From: Cloeon dipterum
Taxonomy: Eukaryota; Arthropoda; Insecta; Ephemeroptera; Baetidae
DNA: 64,000 nucleotides
NCBI RefSeq assembly: GCF_949628265.1
Contig: NC_088787.1
Location: 27,022,501-27,086,500, forward strand
Direction: 5' to 3'
Shown in pieces: positions 60,997 to 64,000 of this stretch. A program made the translations under genes and the position numbers. The notes beneath the pieces were generated by a model that saw nothing but the letters and a program-made list of their open reading frames with translations, made no database searches and was not told where the DNA came from. The number at the start of each line of letters is the position of its first letter. Position 1 is the stretch's first letter.

Positions 60997-61309
60997 AATC
61001 AAACATCCAGAAACGTGAACAACAATATAGCATAACATAAAATTTACCAGTTTTCTAGAATTCAAGGGAAATGAATTGGATCCTTTTGTGTAAAAAGTAT
61101 ATTGCTTCTTTGCTGTGATGCTTTTCAAATGACAAGTTTCAAAAGGAAGACTGCTTTCGAGAAGTATTAACTAAAAATAAATTCTAAGGGTGGGCCTTGA
61201 AAATGTTCTTTATTTTATAATAATAGCAAACCAAGTTATAGTGCACCTCTCTATGGCTTATGATTTACTAAGTAAATCCTCTTTTGACACGTTTAATAAT
61301 ATTTCAAAG
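60997..61309 (+). repeat. Direct repeat, left copy
   Basis: Begins AATCAAACATCCAGAAACGT and ends with CTCTTTTGACACGT...ATTTCAAAG. Shared landmarks with the right copy: CTCCTTTTGTGT-like, ATGACAAGTTTCAAAAG, TTTCGAGAAGTATTAA, CTCTCTATGGCT. No protein is encoded. Confidence 0.75.
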
Positions 61310-61417
61310 TTTTCTGGAACGGTTGTTGCGATTGTTGCTAAGGATTAAGGATGGTTGGCTGGTATACCCCCCACTGACCATGATGGTGGGCCTTTTCAAA
61401 ACGTCCATAGGACCATA

Positions 61418-61784
61418 AATCAAATATCCAGAAACGTGACCAACAATACTATATAGCATATTAGTTCGTTTTCTAAAACACGAGGAAATAGCTGGACTCC
61501 TTTTGTGTTCCTTCCTTGCTATGGGAACCATACTAGTACATTTTTTCCCCTATACTCCCCTATACAATACATATAATGCTTCTTTTGTGATTTTTTTTCG
61601 TATGACAAGTTTCAAAAGAAGGCGTTTCGAGAAGTATTAAATTTTCTAAAAATACATGTGAACGATAGACCTTGAAATTTTTATTTATTATTTTAAAAAT
61701 AAATCAAGTTATATTGCAGTGCATCTCTCTATGGCTCATGATTTTATAAATTCTCTTTTGACGCGTGTAATTGTATTTCAAAGT
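61418..61784 (+). repeat. Direct repeat, right copy
   Basis: Diverged second copy (offset about 420-475 bp) with substitutions and an insertion containing CCCCTATACTCCCCTATAC. Tandem duplication of noncoding DNA, or two insertions of one element. Confidence 0.75.
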
Positions 61785-64000
61785 GCAACGCCGTGAATGA
61801 TGCCCATTAACCAGGCATGCTCGTGCATCGAAGGGAAGGGACTGGAGGGAAAAAAAATTCAATTTCCAATAATTCGTGAGAAAAGCACAACGCAATGAGA
61901 ATGGCCGCCTAAGGCCGTGAGTGTGTCGGGGTGACGGGCCGCCGTCTGGTGGCCGCCCCAAGGCCAGGCCGCCGCTCTCGACGGCAAGCTGCCTGCCTGA
62001 GTTCAGCAATCTCACTCGCTGCCAGTGCAAAGAGAGAAATAAAAAGACTCGTCCAACTTGTGTGCATGCGACGAGAGAAGATGCAGGTACCCACAGTTTC
62101 TCGTTTCTCTTTCTCGCCCGCCACCTCTCTCTGTTCGTTTGGAAGAGAGATTTTTTCATTCCCTCTGCTGCTCTGCTACCACCATCCCCTGCTGGGGGAG
62201 GAAGAAGCACAAAGGACAGGCGGCGAGCAATAGCCTCTAGCGTTTAAAAGAAGCAGGGACCTTCTATCTGAACGGCCCCTATCAAGGCCACCTATATTTT
62301 CGCAGTAAATATCAGTTTTATTGAGAACACACTCGGCTGCCACGCAATTGCGTGAGCGCGCGTTGAACCTTAATATTATATACTTCGGACATAAAAATGG
62401 GCGGGTCGAGAGAAAAAGGCGTTTTGAAACTTTGAAAATAATTTTCGATAAAACTTCAAAGAGTTCTAGATTGAAATAAATAATAATGCTCATTTAAAAA
62501 TTTATGGCTCCCACATCTGTAATTTGAATTGATTGATGACATGTTTGTGTATTATGCGTGTTTCTCATTTCAGCAAATCCGAAAAATTTCATTTTCATGG
62601 CCGTTCCAGAAAATTAATGGCCGAATTGCGTGCGAAAATTACACTGCTGCTTATCTAAAACGAATCAACGGCTATAATCTTAAAAGAGATCAACATCCAG
62701 CTTGTCAGAGCCAGGGCCCAAACTGTCGGGTGTCGGGCAATGCGCTGTGTTCTCACTCTCACAGCTCGCAGAAAACTTAACAAGCTGGAGTGAACCCACA
62801 AAACGGAGTTTCCGAGAAGACTTTGTGACATGACTTACTATGTTGAATGTACTCCAGTTGGCCTTCGAGATATATTATCAAACGTCACACACGGAAATAA
62901 ATGTGAAAAGTGTAACAAGACGCTAAGCTAGACGGTCCCGCACCATCCATACATTCATCTAGCAGCCAGAATGGAATGCATTCCACCTTATTTTTCCTCT
63001 GGATAGTTTCTATACCTGGGGCTGCGGCAGGGTGCGAACTATAAACCAGCTGAAACATGGCCGATCCTGAAAAATAGGGAGCACAGCACGTGGGTAACAA
63101 CTACAATCCAAAAGGACCAGAGACCAAACTCTAAACACATACAAGCAGGTGCATAAAGATCGAATGTATTGAGTTGGTGGATCGAATGTATTGTGTTGGT
63201 GGATGGACCAGCTAAAGGTGACGCGCAGGGTTGGCAATTTTAGTTTGGCTCATCTACCGGCCCTAGCGTTTGTAGAGCAGAATTAAATGAGTGTATTTTC
63301 CGGGGATGCTTACAGTGTAAAAATAAGGTGATCCCTTCCACATAAAAAAGCGAACCAAAATTAAATATTTGCTTTCTTTTTTAAAAAAATTAAAATTTTA
63401 CTATCCATGATCTTTGGTTGCGTTAAGGAAACTCATTTTTTATGAGGTGATTGATGAAACTAAATTTAACACGAATGCACGTTCCAATTAGTGCTAGGTG
63501 CTAGGTGAAATTTCGTTCATTTCAAAATAAAATTTCCACGAAAATTTTAAGATAATTTTCCCATTTTCTTCTTTCGCTATTTTGTCGGGCGTTAAATTGA
63601 GGGGATTCCTTGAAACTAAAACTTCTATAATCTATTCGAGAGGGTCTGAAATCACTAAAGTAATATTTTTTAGTCATATGGACCAAATATGATTATTTGT
63701 GCTCTCATTTGTAATACAACTACTATGCGACAAGAGCCATTATCTGTACAAGAAACGTATGAAAAAGCATTGCCGCATATTTGTTGGCTTTCAATTATTT
63801 TTTTATCTTAATATCGCGTCATTTTTACCATTAATAAAAAACGATAATTTCATTCATCATCTTCTTCCTCGGTGTTATTTTAGGTCATGATAAAAATATT
63901 TGTGAAACAATTCATCAAGAAATAATAGCTTCGTTCGGAACTTTCAAGAAAATGCACTTAACTAAAACTTGATATCTTGATAATACATTCAATTTATATA
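61785..64000. other. Noncoding right edge
   Basis: No gene supported. A GC-richer block at 61900-62240 has open frames on both strands but no recognisable protein. Confidence 0.4.
63158..63201 (+). repeat. 22-bp tandem duplication
   Basis: Two copies of GATCGAATGTATTGWGTTGG plus TG (63158-63179 and 63180-63201) differing at one base. Confidence 0.85.

Noticed and set aside
1-64000. CRISPR arrays, operons, phage or bacterial genes
   Set aside because: Regularly spaced direct repeats with unique spacers are absent, and all confident genes are spliced animal genes.

Overview
This is an AT-rich stretch of nuclear DNA from an arthropod, most likely an insect. The evidence is spliced genes with canonical GT/AG introns (several only about 50-100 bp long), long (GA)n/(CT)n microsatellites, small fold-back transposons, and recognisable animal genes: augmin subunit HAUS6, 3-hydroxyacyl-CoA dehydratase HACD3, complex I subunit NDUFA13/GRIM-19 and a DGCR2-like membrane protein. 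I cannot name the species. All exon structures were assembled by eye from splice sites, reading phase and protein resemblance.

Layout. At 1.7-3.2 kb (+) a large exon encodes a proline-rich, nuclear-looking regulatory protein with a possible but unproven link to the E93/Mblk-1/LCOR family. It is followed by about 21 kb without convincing coding sequence. That desert holds five long GA/CT tracts (counting one upstream of the gene), a GT tract and a perfect triple nuclear-receptor half-site at 22.95 kb, and it reads like the cis-regulatory territory of a developmental gene. At 24.6-26.4 kb (-) lies a three-exon gene for a small secreted Pro/Tyr-rich protein. At 27.7-33.5 kb (+) lies a six-exon DGCR2/IDD-like gene (signal peptide, VWC domain, one membrane helix, PPPY tail) with a 316-bp fold-back element in intron 1. 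HAUS6 occupies 36.4-39.5 kb (+, eight exons). A three-exon gene for a small secreted, neuropeptide-like precursor with a clear TATA/Inr promoter occupies 40.1-41.9 kb (+).

From 42.2 to 49.6 kb there is a cluster of about a dozen copies of an ~88-nt hairpin motif. It has a long imperfect stem, a conserved asymmetric internal loop and a basal helix whose sequence changes on both sides together. It resembles no RNA or transposon family I know and is the main candidate for something undescribed. A 252-bp fold-back transposon (48.0 kb) sits among the copies. HACD3 (50.3-52.9 kb, +, nine exons) and NDUFA13 (53.3-54.3 kb, -, three exons) are arranged tail to tail.

From 54.3 kb to the right edge I see no firm gene. 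The region contains a sharply GC-rich repetitive block (59.3-60.8 kb) with a Helitron-like hairpin just beyond it, a diverged direct duplication (61.0-61.8 kb) and ordinary intergenic DNA. The genes belong to unrelated processes (spindle assembly, very-long-chain fatty acid elongation, respiration, signalling), so their proximity carries no functional message.
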